DNA of 64,000 bases from Pachyseris speciosa (taxonomy: Eukaryota > Cnidaria > Anthozoa > Scleractinia > Pachyseridae): contig JAEMWC010001192.1 in NCBI GenBank assembly GCA_016490735.1, positions 1 through 64,000 on the forward strand. Reading direction: 5' to 3'. Positions 11,890 to 22,400 of this stretch are shown piece after piece. The notes under the pieces were generated by a model. It searched no databases, was not told the origin of the DNA, and worked only from the letters and a program-made list of their open reading frames with translations. The translations under genes were made by a program, and so were the position numbers. How positions within the stretch are numbered: position 1 is the first letter of the stretch; each line of letters begins with the position of its first letter.

Positions 11890-12122
11890 CAATCTTGTAC
11901 CCAGAGTCCTCAGGCTCTTTGGCCAGCGGTTAGTTGCCAGGAGAGACTCTGGGATAATGGGAAAAAATCAAATTGTTTGATTGGCTGGCCCGTAACAGCT
12001 TCTATTGTTTTACCCCAGATTTTCTGGGAAAATGGCAGTCCATTATCCCAGAGAATATCCTAGAGTCTCTCCTGGTGACTAACCGCTGGCCAAAGAGCCT
12101 GAGGACTCTGGGTACGAGATTG
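11890..12122. mobile_element. nested 233-bp hAT-like MITE
   Basis: Ends CAATCTTGTACCC and GGGTACGAGATTG form ~60-bp inverted arms (CAGAGTCCTCAGGCTCTTTG and its complement). It is flanked by an exact duplication CTCCAACAA at 11,881-11,889 and 12,123-12,131 (8-9 bp). It therefore inserted into the older 996-bp element around it. Confidence 0.85.
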
Positions 12123-12194
12123 CTCCAACAATAGAGCTTCCCCCCGCCATCTTGATATTTGCTGTAGTGCGCGGCATCACAATTAGAAGCTGAA

Positions 12195-12353
12195 ATGTCT
12201 GACGAGGAAAATGAAAATAATACAGATATTGGCCCTATTGAGGTTACCATAGCCACTGGGGCAACTCTTAGTAGTCAGCACTATGATGTCTATTGCAAAC
12301 ATTGTGATCTTTACTCATTAGAAACGTCATTAGAAAATACTTTCTATTATTAG
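12195..12353 (+). pseudogene. possible transposase zinc-finger exon remnant
   Basis: A 52-codon frame, MSDEENENNTDIG..., includes YCKHCDLYS, a CxxC pair. In another frame downstream (about 12,385-12,420) KLHMQRH supplies an HxxxxH-like pair. Together they resemble a BED or C2H2 finger at the N-terminus of a hAT transposase, split by a stop or intron. This is inference: the catalytic domain is absent, and the exon may mark how the element derived from an autonomous parent. Confidence 0.35.
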
Positions 12354-12659
12354 TTACGTTGAGCTTAAAGATTATATTGATCACAACAAATAATGTTAAA
12401 TTACACATGCAACGTCATGTTTTGAGTAGTAATCTAGAAGAAAATGACTTTCAAAAGTAAGCAACTTTTCTAAATTTGGGTGGCAACTTTTAAATTTTTG
12501 AGCAACTTAAGAGCAACTTTTGGGTGTATTTTCAAGCAACTTTTGCTGGATTTACTAGCACAATCTATTCATGCCTAGTAAATAGGTGTCAGTCGGTAAA
12601 AGGCCGCCATTGTCATGGTTTAGAGGAGCGTGGGCGGAGTTGATGTGCTAAATTCCAAA

Positions 12660-13611
12660 CAAAGCCGTTGATGGTATTGCTGGTTAGTGGTGATAATTTT
12701 GGAATTATTCCACGCAATTGTATGGTTGGTTTCGCAAGCATATTTCTACAATGCGGACTTTTCCTTTTTGCAAAGAAAAAGTGCTTTTTCATGCTCCTTT
12801 AAACGTGTACCAAACTGACATTTGGTCTGTTCGATGTACTCATGATCACATTCATTGCAAGGTATGTTCCCCATAGACACAATTTATTGCCAAATTTTCG
12901 TAGCAGTAAGATTGAAATCAAACATTTAAAAAAGACGACACAACGTTTTAATTTGCAAGACATGTTTCGGACACTCAGTTCCTACAGTTGAAGGATGTTA
13001 CAAGTGAGGGACTTTATATAAAGTAGGTAACAAGCAGGTGTTGATTACAGAAAAATAGTACTAATCAGTAAAAAGGTTACAGGGAATACAACGGAGTGGG
13101 AGAATAAAAAGGTGTGAGTACAAATCTGTGAAAAATACTCAATACAAATAGTAATTAAAGTAGGAGTGTTAAATTAACATGTTTGAGTTGTTTATTCAAT
13201 GCGGGTCGTTCCCATTCAATATGAAGGGCTTCTTTTATATTTAGATGGAAATTAGTAAGAGCCGAGCCTAAGATGGAAAGACAATTACAAGAGCATAGAT
13301 TCTTACACGACTTAGAACCCTGAAGATGCTTATCGATATGGGAATTGCGATCCGAGAATAAGGGCTCACGAACCCTGGTGCCAAAGTGTCATGTAAATTT
13401 GTAAACCACCTGAGAACGGAGCGCATTGGGGATCGAGCCCTTCACACTGAACATGTTACTTAATTTTTAGGAAGGCTAACCTAATGTCTAAATCCTTACA
13501 ATAATTCTTGGCAATGGTTTTGATTTTACGTTGAGCTAAAAGGGAAAAGGGGCCAATATAAGGTAATTTGAAAAACCGTTTGGTCGTTCCCTTAGAATTG
13601 TCCTTCCAACT
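12660..13611 (-). pseudogene. retroelement GIY-YIG endonuclease remnants
   Basis: Two consecutive minus-strand pieces. The upstream one (13,611 to about 13,180) reads KRFFKLPYIGPFSLLAQRKI, KTIAKNYCKDLDIRLAF and, at its end, IKEALHIEWERPALN. The downstream one (about 12,893-12,680) reads IPCNECDHEYIEQTKCQFGT then RLKEHEKALF, an in-frame TAG, and ACETNHTIAWNNSKIITTNQ. The YIxQTxxxxxTRLKEHE pattern is that of the GIY-YIG nuclease found with Penelope-like and some other cnidarian retroelements. Stops and shifts make both non-functional. Confidence 0.6.
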
Positions 13612-13835
13612 AAAGATCAAAGAAGCCCGTCATATTGAATGGGAACGACCCGCATTGAACTCCTCCGTCATCCTTGTAAATAGCCATCTGGTTTGCCTTC
13701 AGCCAGTTGGGATTCTTATCATGTTGAGTTTATGTTGATTATTTGTTTCTGTTATCATTTGTCGGCCACCATGGGAACTACTGGGCTACCAGTAATTGCG
13801 TCACCCCTATAAAGATCATTATTATTATTGTTCTA

Positions 13836-13872
<37 letters not shown>
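13612..13872 (+). mobile_element. 3' end of a retroelement with (ATT)n terminus
   Basis: On the plus strand the frame reads LKIKEARHIEWERPALN, the same C-terminal peptide found on the minus strand at about 13,180-13,260, so the two lie head to head. A 3' UTR with GCCAGTTGGGATTCTTATCA follows, ending in (ATT)n at 13,835-13,872. The same UTR motif occurs on the minus strand near 30,880. Confidence 0.6.
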
Positions 13873-13873
<1 letters not shown>

Positions 13874-14909
13874 CATTAATGTCGATTGCGACTAAGTTGT
13901 GTTTGTTTGAAAGCCACAATTTCCATAGACGTACGCCATACGGTGTTCAGTCAATTCCAGCGTTTCTTCGTCAGTACGTTGAAGTATGTTCCAGTTCAAT
14001 AGACAGAATGGATAATTTTCGGACTATTTTGATTGTTTATGGAGGTGTTCCAGCCGAAAAGTGTTCTCTAAATCGAAGTGTTTGTCTGACGTTCATGACA
14101 ATCGAACCAGCTATGTACTACAAGATCTGTCCAGTAATAACTCCTTTATGGCGTAAAACAATGTCCTAATGGACACAAAAAATGTGTTTCTAGACACACT
14201 AACGTGTTAGTCAAGGGCCAGAGAAGCCGATTGTTTTCCTCCGGCCGGAGTTGTGATACGATACCACGAACTGACGTAAACAAGAGGTTTTTTTTTTAAT
14301 CGTAAACGAGGTTATAATTAGCCTAACCTCGGGCCTGCAAAAATACATTATTAAAAAAATACAGTATTCAGCGGTAAACAAAAGGAAAGACATGAAAAGA
14401 GAGAAGTATGTTCTTCTTACATTGGACGCATTGCGCTTGTGTTCATTGTGCTTGTGTTCTATTTGTTTGCAGTGTATATCCAAAGACCCCTATCAGCATA
14501 CATCCGGCTTTAAAATTACAAAATTGCTCTACAACGTAACCATTGATAACCATAATAATAACACTTGTAAAATATAATAAAAGAGGAAGAAAATTAGAAG
14601 CGCAAAAAAAGCACACACACACACACACAAGAGGTACCACTAGCAGCAGCTGTGATAATGACCACTACACTACGGACGTTAAGCATAGTTATAACGTAAA
14701 AATAGTGTATTTATTCCAAAATGATTAAGGTCAATTGTTTTCGCTTCGATGGATATTTCTGTTCAGTGTTTGAGAAAGAAAACGCTTGGTGTAGGATTTG
14801 AGATTTGGTCAGAGAAACCTCCGAAATTACTCATCAAAGCATCTCCTGTTTTTTTCTTTTTTGTCTGTTTCTCTCCCGCTTATTGCAGATTACAGCCGTT
14901 ATGGAAATA
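13873..14909. other. non-coding stretch, no gene recognised
   Basis: Contains a short (AC)n run at about 14,612-14,630 and chance ORFs (for example 96 codons at 13,879-14,169) with no recognisable domain. Confidence 0.45.
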
Positions 14910-15439
14910 CCTAAATATATAAAATATAACATATTTATTTTGCATCACAGGCATACGCTGCATCTCGTTATGCAAACAAATTTACAGGCTGCACATAACA
15001 GCTATGCTGGGCTTGTGGCATAGACTATTTCCTGAGGAAGGCTGTTCCATACAGGGATAGTACGTGGCAAAAAGGAAACTTTTAAAATATCGTTTCGCGC
15101 GCGGAAGTGATTAAATTTCATGTCGTGTATGCGTCTAGTGCGAGAGTGAGCGAGGGATATGTACTTTGAGAGGTTTATACCAGTAAGATTTTGGGAATCC
15201 TTAAACAGCGTCGCTGACACTCACGACCCTCAGAGAGTAATGGCCAATCCAGAGCACTCAGCATAGAACACATGCTAGATTCGTGGAAATAGTCTCGGAA
15301 GACGAAGCGGGCAATGAGCTCTCCGCTGAACTTTTCCCAGGTTAGAAATGTTATGCTGGTTATTTCAAGAGAAGGACGCACAAGGGAAAGATATAGCTTG
15401 GCCTTATAGTCTCGCGCGTAGAGTGATAAAAGTTGCGAG

Positions 15440-15788
15440 CCCGGGGGTGTGGGAGGGGTACTAAAAAAATTAATACGGGGAGGTTCCGCCCCGAGCCTTT
15501 TATACCATTTTTGAGAGAAAAGGTACCCCTTTCCTATACCTTCCATTGACAAATGGTACCCCTTTCCTATACCTTCCATTGGAACAATACAGTCATAAGG
15601 TATGTGTGTTCGAAATATTTTAATGAAGCCCTGTTTTAAAAATACCTAAATGACAGATTTCCCTACTCTTTCGTATACTTCGACTCGTGAAATCCCTGCC
15701 CTTTCCTGAAGCGTGAAAAAGGTACCCCTTTCGGGCGGAGCCTCCCCGTATAGGCCATTATAAGGAGTACCCCCCCGGGGGGGGGGGG
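15440..15788. mobile_element. 349-bp hAT-like MITE
   Basis: The ends are complementary: CCCGGGGG..GGGGTACT at the left and AGTACCCCCCCGGGG at the right, with a shared ACGGGGAGG(T/C)TCCGCCC block inside each end. Flanks GTTGCGAG (15,432-15,439) and TTTGCGAG (15,789-15,796) form an 8-bp duplication with one mismatch. It lies inside the C-terminal coding part of the minus-strand LINE. Internal 29-bp direct repeats contain CCTATACCTTCCATTG. Confidence 0.75.
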
Positions 15789-15821
15789 TTTGCGAGAAAT
15801 AAAGTTGAGGATCTTAGAGCT

Positions 15822-16230
15822 ACACTACTCGTCATCTCCATCAGCGAATTGAAGAACACAGAGCCTCAGCCGTCGGTTCACATGTGAAAGGTTGCCACGG
15901 AATTTCAAACCCTGAGTTTTTAAAACAGTTCTCCGTTTTAAAGAAATGTCAGGGAAAGCTTGACTGTCTCATCCGCGAAATGCATTTCATCCGTGAGAGG
16001 AAACCGAAGTTGAACACACAATCAGACTCAATTCGCGCGAAAGTATTTGTTTAGAGCATTTCATCGCGCGCGTACTAATTCGTTGGCTGACGTTATAAAC
16101 AACCACTTAATTTAAAGCTGAAACGACCGTTACATTTATCACTTGAAAATGAAGTCAAGATGGACTTCGAAACGTCGTGTAATATCGCTCATTTTTGTAA
16201 TCAAATGTATTTCAAAACGTTTTCTCCTTC
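15822..16230 (+). mobile_element. 5'-truncated Penelope-like element 3' fragment
   Basis: Flanked by an exact 13-bp duplication, GGATCTTAGAGCT, at 15,809-15,821 and 16,231-16,243. It encodes (15,824-16,054) LHQRIEEHRASAVG, VLKKCQGKLDCLIREMHFI and KLNTQSDSIRAKVF then TAG, the C-terminus typical of a GIY-YIG nuclease domain in Penelope-like elements. The 3' UTR contains GAAGTCAAGATGGACTTCGA, a motif near such ends. The insertion is into the minus-strand LINE. Confidence 0.75.
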
Positions 16231-17138
16231 GGATCTTAGAGCTCTTGTTTAATTACGACGTAGTCAGCAGATGCAAATCTGATGAGATAATAACACTAAG
16301 GTAAGAGTGTGAATCGGTCAATTCAACAGCCGGGCCATTCAGGAAATAAGTGGTGATGACTGGAGATCTGCTACTGGTAATGTGCATACTGTAACACTTG
16401 CTGCAGTTGAAACGCATTTACCATTTGGCAGCCCATAGGGAGAGGGAGTCTAGATCTGACTGAAGCTGTTGAAGTGATGTAGCAGAGGAGACGATTCAAG
16501 ATACATTATGCAGTCATCAGCAAATAGGCGAGATTATCGGGAAGGTCGTTTATGTAGACGAGAGAGAGTAAAGGGCCCAGGATAGATCCTTGGGGAACAA
16601 CAGAAGTGACACTGCATACTTCAGACTGGCTGACCCTCAAACTTCTGTAGATTGTGTGCGATTCAATCCAGGTCAGAGCATGACCACGTTTGCCATAAGA
16701 CGCAAGTTTAAGGAGGAGCCTTTGATGGGGGACAGAATTAAAGGCTTTAGAGAAGTCCAATAGGACAATTGCCCGGTAAAAGTTATGTTGAATAAACTCG
16801 ACTAGAAGTGCGAATTCGCAGTTAAGCTTATCATTTACATTGATGCATAACTTTACACAGCATTATACGATGATTCTCTACAGATAAATGTTGGACTAAC
16901 TCCAATCAGATAACGCTGAGTTTAAAAACAGCTTGCGTGTGATACTGCAAACGTAAGCGAAGAGTTCTCGAATTCCAGCAAATTAGCCTTGAAAATGGCG
17001 AGAATTCTTTCCTCAGGACAAAATAAGAGTAGCATAAAGGAACTAGATATGATGGTAATTAGCACTAACTCAACGAAAATTAAATCTCTGATCAGAGAAC
17101 GCTGGGTTGCAAACAGCTTCTTGGCATATTAGCATTTA

Positions 17139-17520
17139 TACCACGCCATAGAAAATACAGCCAATCAGAATGCAGGAAAGCCGTTGTATATTCGTCAGTA
17201 TTCCACCAAACCTTCCCATCGATCAGTGCAATCCAACTGTATCACACCCAACCTTCCCATCGTGCGTTGAGATTGTTTTTAGCGCTTGAAAATTAGTACG
17301 AATTTCGCAACCGTCTGACTATAATAACTTTATTTTACAATAATATTTTATAATTTGTAATTTGGTCATGAATTATAATTAATAAAAGTTTTGTAAACGG
17401 TTTAAAAACGCTGTCAAAAGGGTGGACATTAGGAAGCCATTTGAAAACCATTCAAGGCTGCGCGTATCTCGCATTGATTATGCTGGCCTTGCTGGCCACT
17501 GTATTTTCTATGGCATGGTA
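17139..17520. mobile_element. 382-bp MITE with TA-flanked inverted repeats
   Basis: Terminal repeats TACCACGCCATAGAAAATAC at the left and the complement of TACCATGCCATAGAAAATAC at the right, flanked by TA on both sides (17,137-17,138; 17,521-17,522). The TA target suggests the Tc1/mariner group. No transposase. Confidence 0.6.
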
Positions 17521-17526
17521 TAAAAT

Positions 17527-17690
17527 AGTTATGCAACCCTTCTCGTGATATACCGTGGAATATCCCACGAGTCACTTGTATTTTCTTGGTATACACACTC
17601 GCCTAAAGGCTCGTGTGTATACCTAGAAAATACAAGTGACTCGTGGGATATTCCACGGTATACCACTCGAAAGCGTTGCATAACTAGTAT
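17527..17690. mobile_element. ~164-bp near-perfect palindrome (foldback MITE)
   Basis: Arms of about 75 bp around a TAAA loop at 17,604-17,607, with blocks such as AATATCCCACGAGTCACTTG and GGTATACACAC. The ends share AGTTATGCAAC. The same arm sequence recurs, split apart, near 32,407-32,690. Transcripts would form a long hairpin. Confidence 0.8.
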
Positions 17691-18338
17691 GTATTGCTAG
17701 GGGCCTAATCAGCCTCATCAACCCGAGTTAAAATAAAGTTACCTACCTAACTACATAGACTCGTGACTGTCATCTTCTCATCTCTGTTTCGCATTTCTCT
17801 CTCGTGAAAAAGAAAAAGCTTCAGCTTCCACATGTAGTCCTTGACTGCATATTTTTTATAGCACTCTCTCTGTTTCAAATGACGTATTTGCAAACGGTTT
17901 CACTTTGCTGAATATTCCTCACATTTCATCCATATTCCAGTTAGTCTCCCTCGCAGCATTCCTTTCCCTCAAACTGACCAATAAGGAGCAGGTTTCCATT
18001 TTCTAGAAACCTGGTCCTAGCCCTCGTCTTGTTGTGTTTTTGGCGGTAAATATAACTAGAAATATGATTGGCGCAGCTGCCAAGAATTACATACATTTTA
18101 TTGGTTTTCGGTAACAGATGGAAAGGAATGCAGAGCTCGAGTGAGCAGCCGTTAGTGGGGAGGAGCGTTACGTGACGACCCTAATAACGGCTACGAAGGA
18201 GACTATAAACAACAACAACAAAAATCCTCCGTTACCAAGAGCCTCTTGCAAACGGTTATTCGCCGTGAGGGTACCCTTGGGCATCCCCCACTCAGCCCCT
18301 GCTAGTAGGTCTTGGTAACGCCTGGCAGTTGCGACTAA

Positions 18339-18919
18339 TGCACCTATCAATGTTAGTCCCGAGGGGGGAGGATACGGGATGAAGTGGGACTTTGATCTGA
18401 AACGCAAATTTTCTGTCAAACCTCCCCACCCTTGGGTAAAGTTTCGAGTTCAAAGTTCCCTACTGTAGGGATTGAGATCCAAGAGGTTGACCTCTTAAAT
18501 GCTTAAACAATACACACACTCCAGGTTTAAAAATCACATTTTTTTTCTTTTAACAACGGGAATGAAAGAACACTTGAAGAAACCGATGGTTTATCGTCTT
18601 GTCCGTGCCTCACAGAGACTTCTGGGTATTTTCATGATGGGAAAGTCACTCGTATGAGTCATATTCCAGGCTCTGCTTTGTCGGCCAGTTTCAAGAAGAC
18701 AGTATCGCAGCGTGTGTTATACCATGGCAAAGTCCAAGCCCGGGAAACGGTCTTTTATTAATATTTCTTCAGTTTTCAAGTTTGATCAAACGTCCCCACT
18801 CTGGAGCCAACATCCTCTTCAAGTTGTCAAAATTCCCCACCTGGGGCAGGAGATGTTGATCGAAGTCCCCACCTCATCCCGTATTCCCCTCCCCCTTGGG
18901 ACTAACATTGATAGGTGCA
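18339..18919. mobile_element. MITE with TGCACCTATC ends, upstream of TWNK
   Basis: The left end (TGCACCTATCAATGTTAGTC) is the complement of the right end near 18,919. Similarity extends ~65 bp inward over G-rich sequence (GATACGGGATGA and GAATACGGGATGA). Flanks are TAA at the left and TTA at the right, both TWA, so a Harbinger-type origin is possible though the duplication is not exact. It ends 82 bp before the TWNK start codon and may contribute promoter or 5' UTR sequence. Confidence 0.6.
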
Positions 18920-19001
18920 TTATTAAATGGCGGCAAATGGGTGTCTTCACCTGTTGTTTAAAGCCCCGGTTTAAAGCGTTACAGTGACCTGATTAACAAA
19001 T

Positions 19002-19454
19002 ATGGCTTATAAAAGCTACCGTATATTACAGCTTCCATGGCGATCTGATGTGACTACAAATGCGAGAACTGCTTGGAGAGAATACCGAAGGTGTTGCACG
19101 TGTCTGTCCCTCACGGCGCGATACAGCCAACCAAAACATTGTGAAACAAGCAGCAAAATTTGCCTTGTGAAGAACAGGGGCTTCAAGTTAACTGCAAAAA
19201 GGACCAAGCAGACTTTATCAAATGACTTTGGAGCACATTTACCGAGTGTTAAGCAAATGGAACATTTCTTGTCGAGCCGCAAAATCTTGTTCGAACACGG
19301 TCACACATCTCTGATCGCAAGATGTCCATTTTGTGCGGCTGAGAAGGAACAGGGGGTGGAAAAGTCAAAAGCATTCACTTTGTACATCAATAAAACCACT
19401 GGGAGTCATTTTTGTAAAAACTGTGGCGCGTCAGGAACTTGGCAAAAGTTTAAG
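19002..19454 (+). CDS. TWNK: TWNK exon 1: presequence and zinc-ribbon domain
   Basis: 151 codons, ending AAG|gtaaat in phase 0. Residues 1-42 are arginine-rich and fit a mitochondrial targeting peptide. Residues about 85-151 match the N-terminal zinc-binding domain of phage T7 gp4-type primase-helicases: [50 protein letters not shown]. Both CxxC pairs are present; vertebrate Twinkle is reported to have lost metal-binding residues here. A Harbinger-like MITE begins only 30 bp after the donor. Confidence 0.9.
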
Positions 19455-22400
19455 GTAAATTATAGCATAAAATGGGTAGCGTTATGCACATGTCATTGGC
19501 TTCCCCGAGGGGTCGACCCCCGGGCTGACCAGGGGGATTGTAAAATTAGTTAAGCAAACTGAGGAATTTCCCCGGGGGGTCGGGGAATCTCTCAAGCCAA
19601 AGTCCCTTGAGTGAGGTGTCTCTCAGCTGAAAATCCCCATGAGATCCTTTTCAAACTTGTGAATTCCCCCATCCCCTAATCTTTGATTGTAAAACAATGT
19701 TAAGATTTTCCCCTACCCTCGGGCAAAGAATCCCATCCATCTCCTTGTTTTCCCCCACATATCTCCCTGGTAGGCCCAGGGGTCGACCCCTCGGGGAAGG
19801 CAATGACATGTGCATTAAGCTTATGTCTACAGCTTACTCTTTCCCACCCGGGGTCATGACTAGTGTACAGAGATGCCAGGGGAGCTTACCATTTTTCAGA
19901 AAAATCCGGAAATTTCGGTTTGAAGGCAATTTTCCAGGAAAATCTTTTTGGAAGTTGTGGACAACCTGGACCAGAGGTACTCCTCTTTTTCTGTTCGGAA
20001 CGGAAATCCGGAAATGTCCTTGCCATTTGTGGGAATCATTCAATTTCCAGGCTTGTTTACCATTTAATTGGAAAAACCAGTTTGTCAAAGGTTGCAGTAA
20101 ATGGGAGACATCAACACCTAAATGAAAATTTCCATGGGATATTCCAAACGGTTGGGTTTACAGAGCGATCCAAGCCTAAAGGCCTGGGACTAGTAGAAAA
20201 ATTAATGAGCAAATGGAATGCACATTTCTGTTTGGGAATTCCAATTTTGGACTACCTAGCAAGAAATCCTGTTTTCTCCGGAAATTTTCAGTTTGGGAAG
20301 ACGAAAACAGGCTTCCCATTTACATTCCAACTGAAATTAATTTGTTTGTTTTGGTAAATGGAAAACAACCAGGGTCATTTCTTATGATTTTCAGGACGGA
20401 ACATCTGGCAGTAAATGGTAAGCGCCAATCTCATCCGGTTGGTCAGTAAATTCAGAAAATCACTTACCATTATTCAACGGTCATTCCATCCGATCTGAAA
20501 TCTGGAGAATTTTTCTTTTGTGCCAGCCTTCCATTATTTACACACCCCACCACTGCACAAAAAAATTGATGCATCCACTTCTCTTCCAAACAAAATTCAC
20601 CCATTCTCACAAAATCATCCCAATCCTTCCTCCAGAAAGCCAATGATCACAACAATGACAAAAGCCATATTTCCTTTGTTTCCACAATAGTTTGTGACAC
20701 AGACTGGGTGAAATGTACCTGAATATGCAGCAATCAACAGATATAGATAATTATGTTTCTTGAAGTTTGGGAAAAAATTGAGTTGTGATACAGGTGTATT
20801 TTTTTAGCTTCATTTGACCCTGAGACTCTTTTATCCAGGAGATTTGGTGTCACCCATAAGGGAAAGTAAGAGATTTGTTCTATATCCAGGAGACTCCCGG
20901 ATGATCCAGGAGAGCTGTGATAGGTGTATTATTTAAAGTCAATTAATTACATCCTGTTACCAAATCAGAATATAGTGTTATTTGCATACTGTGATTGGCT
21001 ACTCAGACTCCAGATGGGGTAATTGCTATTCACCTCACAAGACTGTCCTGGATTTTACACACAAGTGCTAAGGCTGTTGTTTTCTGAACCCCACTAGCAA
21101 GCCTTTTCTTGTGGTGTAATTAGCTGGACAGGTACACCTCAAGTGGGCCTTATAAAACATCATATTAATTATCAATTAACTATCAATTAACTATTGTATT
21201 TGATGAGGTTGAGTATGATAGCGAGAATTATCATGGCTGAGGTTTGTGTTATCAGCTGAGGCAGTTAACACAAACCCAGGCTTCTTTGATAATTCCCACT
21301 TTGATGGGAAAATCAAATTCAATAATTGTTTTTATTTTGCATACACTTGAGCATTATTTGTAAAAACAAGAGCACAAATACAAGAAACAGCTACAGTACA
21401 TCAACTTGTAAACAACGTTATTTGTAAGCTTGCAACCTAAAAGTTGCAGCACAGTCCAAATGTTTCCAACAAGATTTTGCATACTAAAGCTACTCTAAAA
21501 CATACATGTAATGTTTTAAAACTTGAAATTAAACTTTTGCCAGAACTGAGCACCTTCTGTAAAAGAATTCTTGAAAACCTTCAGCAAAACAAACATGTTT
21601 CTTGCATTTGTAAAACTATTGTCTGCAAAATGATGTCACCTATACCTGCAAAAAAACTATTGTTTGTAGGTACAGTGTATGACATTCCGTCTGCATGTAT
21701 AAAAATAGGTACTCATAGGGTACATGACTTTGGGCTACCATATTGAAATGTCAACGGTTTAATTTTGCTATTACTTCATATTTTATACTAGGAGTAAATC
21801 AGAGATTAGGGTCTGAGTGTGTTAGACATGCAAAATAAAAATCTGTAGTTTGCGAAATGCAAAATTGGTGATGATATTGTCTGTTGGTATGATGTAACAA
21901 AAACAGTGCCAGCAAAGGCTGTGTGCTTGTAGCCAATCACAACTGAGATAGCGACACCAATGCATAATCACATCCTTGAAGGGAGTGATTCAAGTCATTT
22001 ATAAATGAGTATTTAGGAGACTTAATGAGTGCCCCCATTCTTGCAATATTGAGTAGCTGATAATAAATTATTTAATACTAATTACAGATGTCAAGGCAAG
22101 AGAATTTAAGTCAAACACAGGAATCCAGGCAATCATTACCAGAAAATCAGACTGAAATGTCTGCTGATCAAGTACATGTAAGTCAGATATGGGAAAAAAC
22201 TACTCCAATGATCAAGTGTTCTGAGGATTTGTGGGAAAAGTTTATTGAGCAGTTCAAAGTGAAGGTGAGTTCAGCATGGAATGCAGGGTAATACCCAGCA
22301 CTTAGCTTAAGTAAAAAGCTAACTGGGAGCTGATCAATTTGTAAGCGTGTCAGTATATGTTGATAATATATTATTAAAGAAATAAAAAACATGCCAAGGA

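Larger units (their letters stand above)
11582..12577. mobile_element. non-autonomous hAT-like element with 8-bp target duplication
   Basis: Terminal inverted repeats are TAGGCATAAATAGATTGTGC at the left and the reverse complement of TAGGCATGAATAGATTGTGC at the right. An exact 8-bp duplication, GTAAATAG, sits at 11,574-11,581 and 12,578-12,585. Both subterminal regions hold many copies of GCAACTTTT in the same orientation, as expected of transposase-binding repeats. An 8-bp duplication and a TAGG-type end point to hAT. It has a small zinc-finger-like ORF inside (12,195) and a second element nested at 11,890-12,122. Confidence 0.85.
14910..16840 (-). pseudogene. minus-strand non-LTR LINE fragment, interrupted twice
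   Basis: On the minus strand from about 16,840: AIVLLDFSKAFNSVPHQRLL, SVVPQGSILGPLL and VYINDLP (reverse transcriptase palm). The downstream part is decayed to about 16,244. After two insertions it resumes at 15,439 with LYLSLVRPSLE, LDWPLLSEGRE, INLSKYISLAHSRTRRIH, FLPRTIPVWNSLP and a stop near 15,005. A 3' UTR ending near 14,910 includes ATGCCTGTGATGCAAAATAA. Order and orientation are consistent with one original copy opened by the elements at 15,440-15,788 and 15,822-16,230. Confidence 0.75.

Noticed and set aside
13879..14169. 96-codon ORF
   Set aside because: No recognisable motif; it follows a retroelement (ATT)n end and is probably chance.
19863..20449. 164- and 78-codon ORFs in TWNK intron 1
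   Set aside because: They run over repetitive GGAAATCC-type sequence with overlapping frames on both strands and no domain.
22088..22291. Independent gene starting at ATG 22,088
   Set aside because: The ATG follows a splice acceptor, the frame joins TWNK exon 1 in phase, and a donor follows at 22,265.
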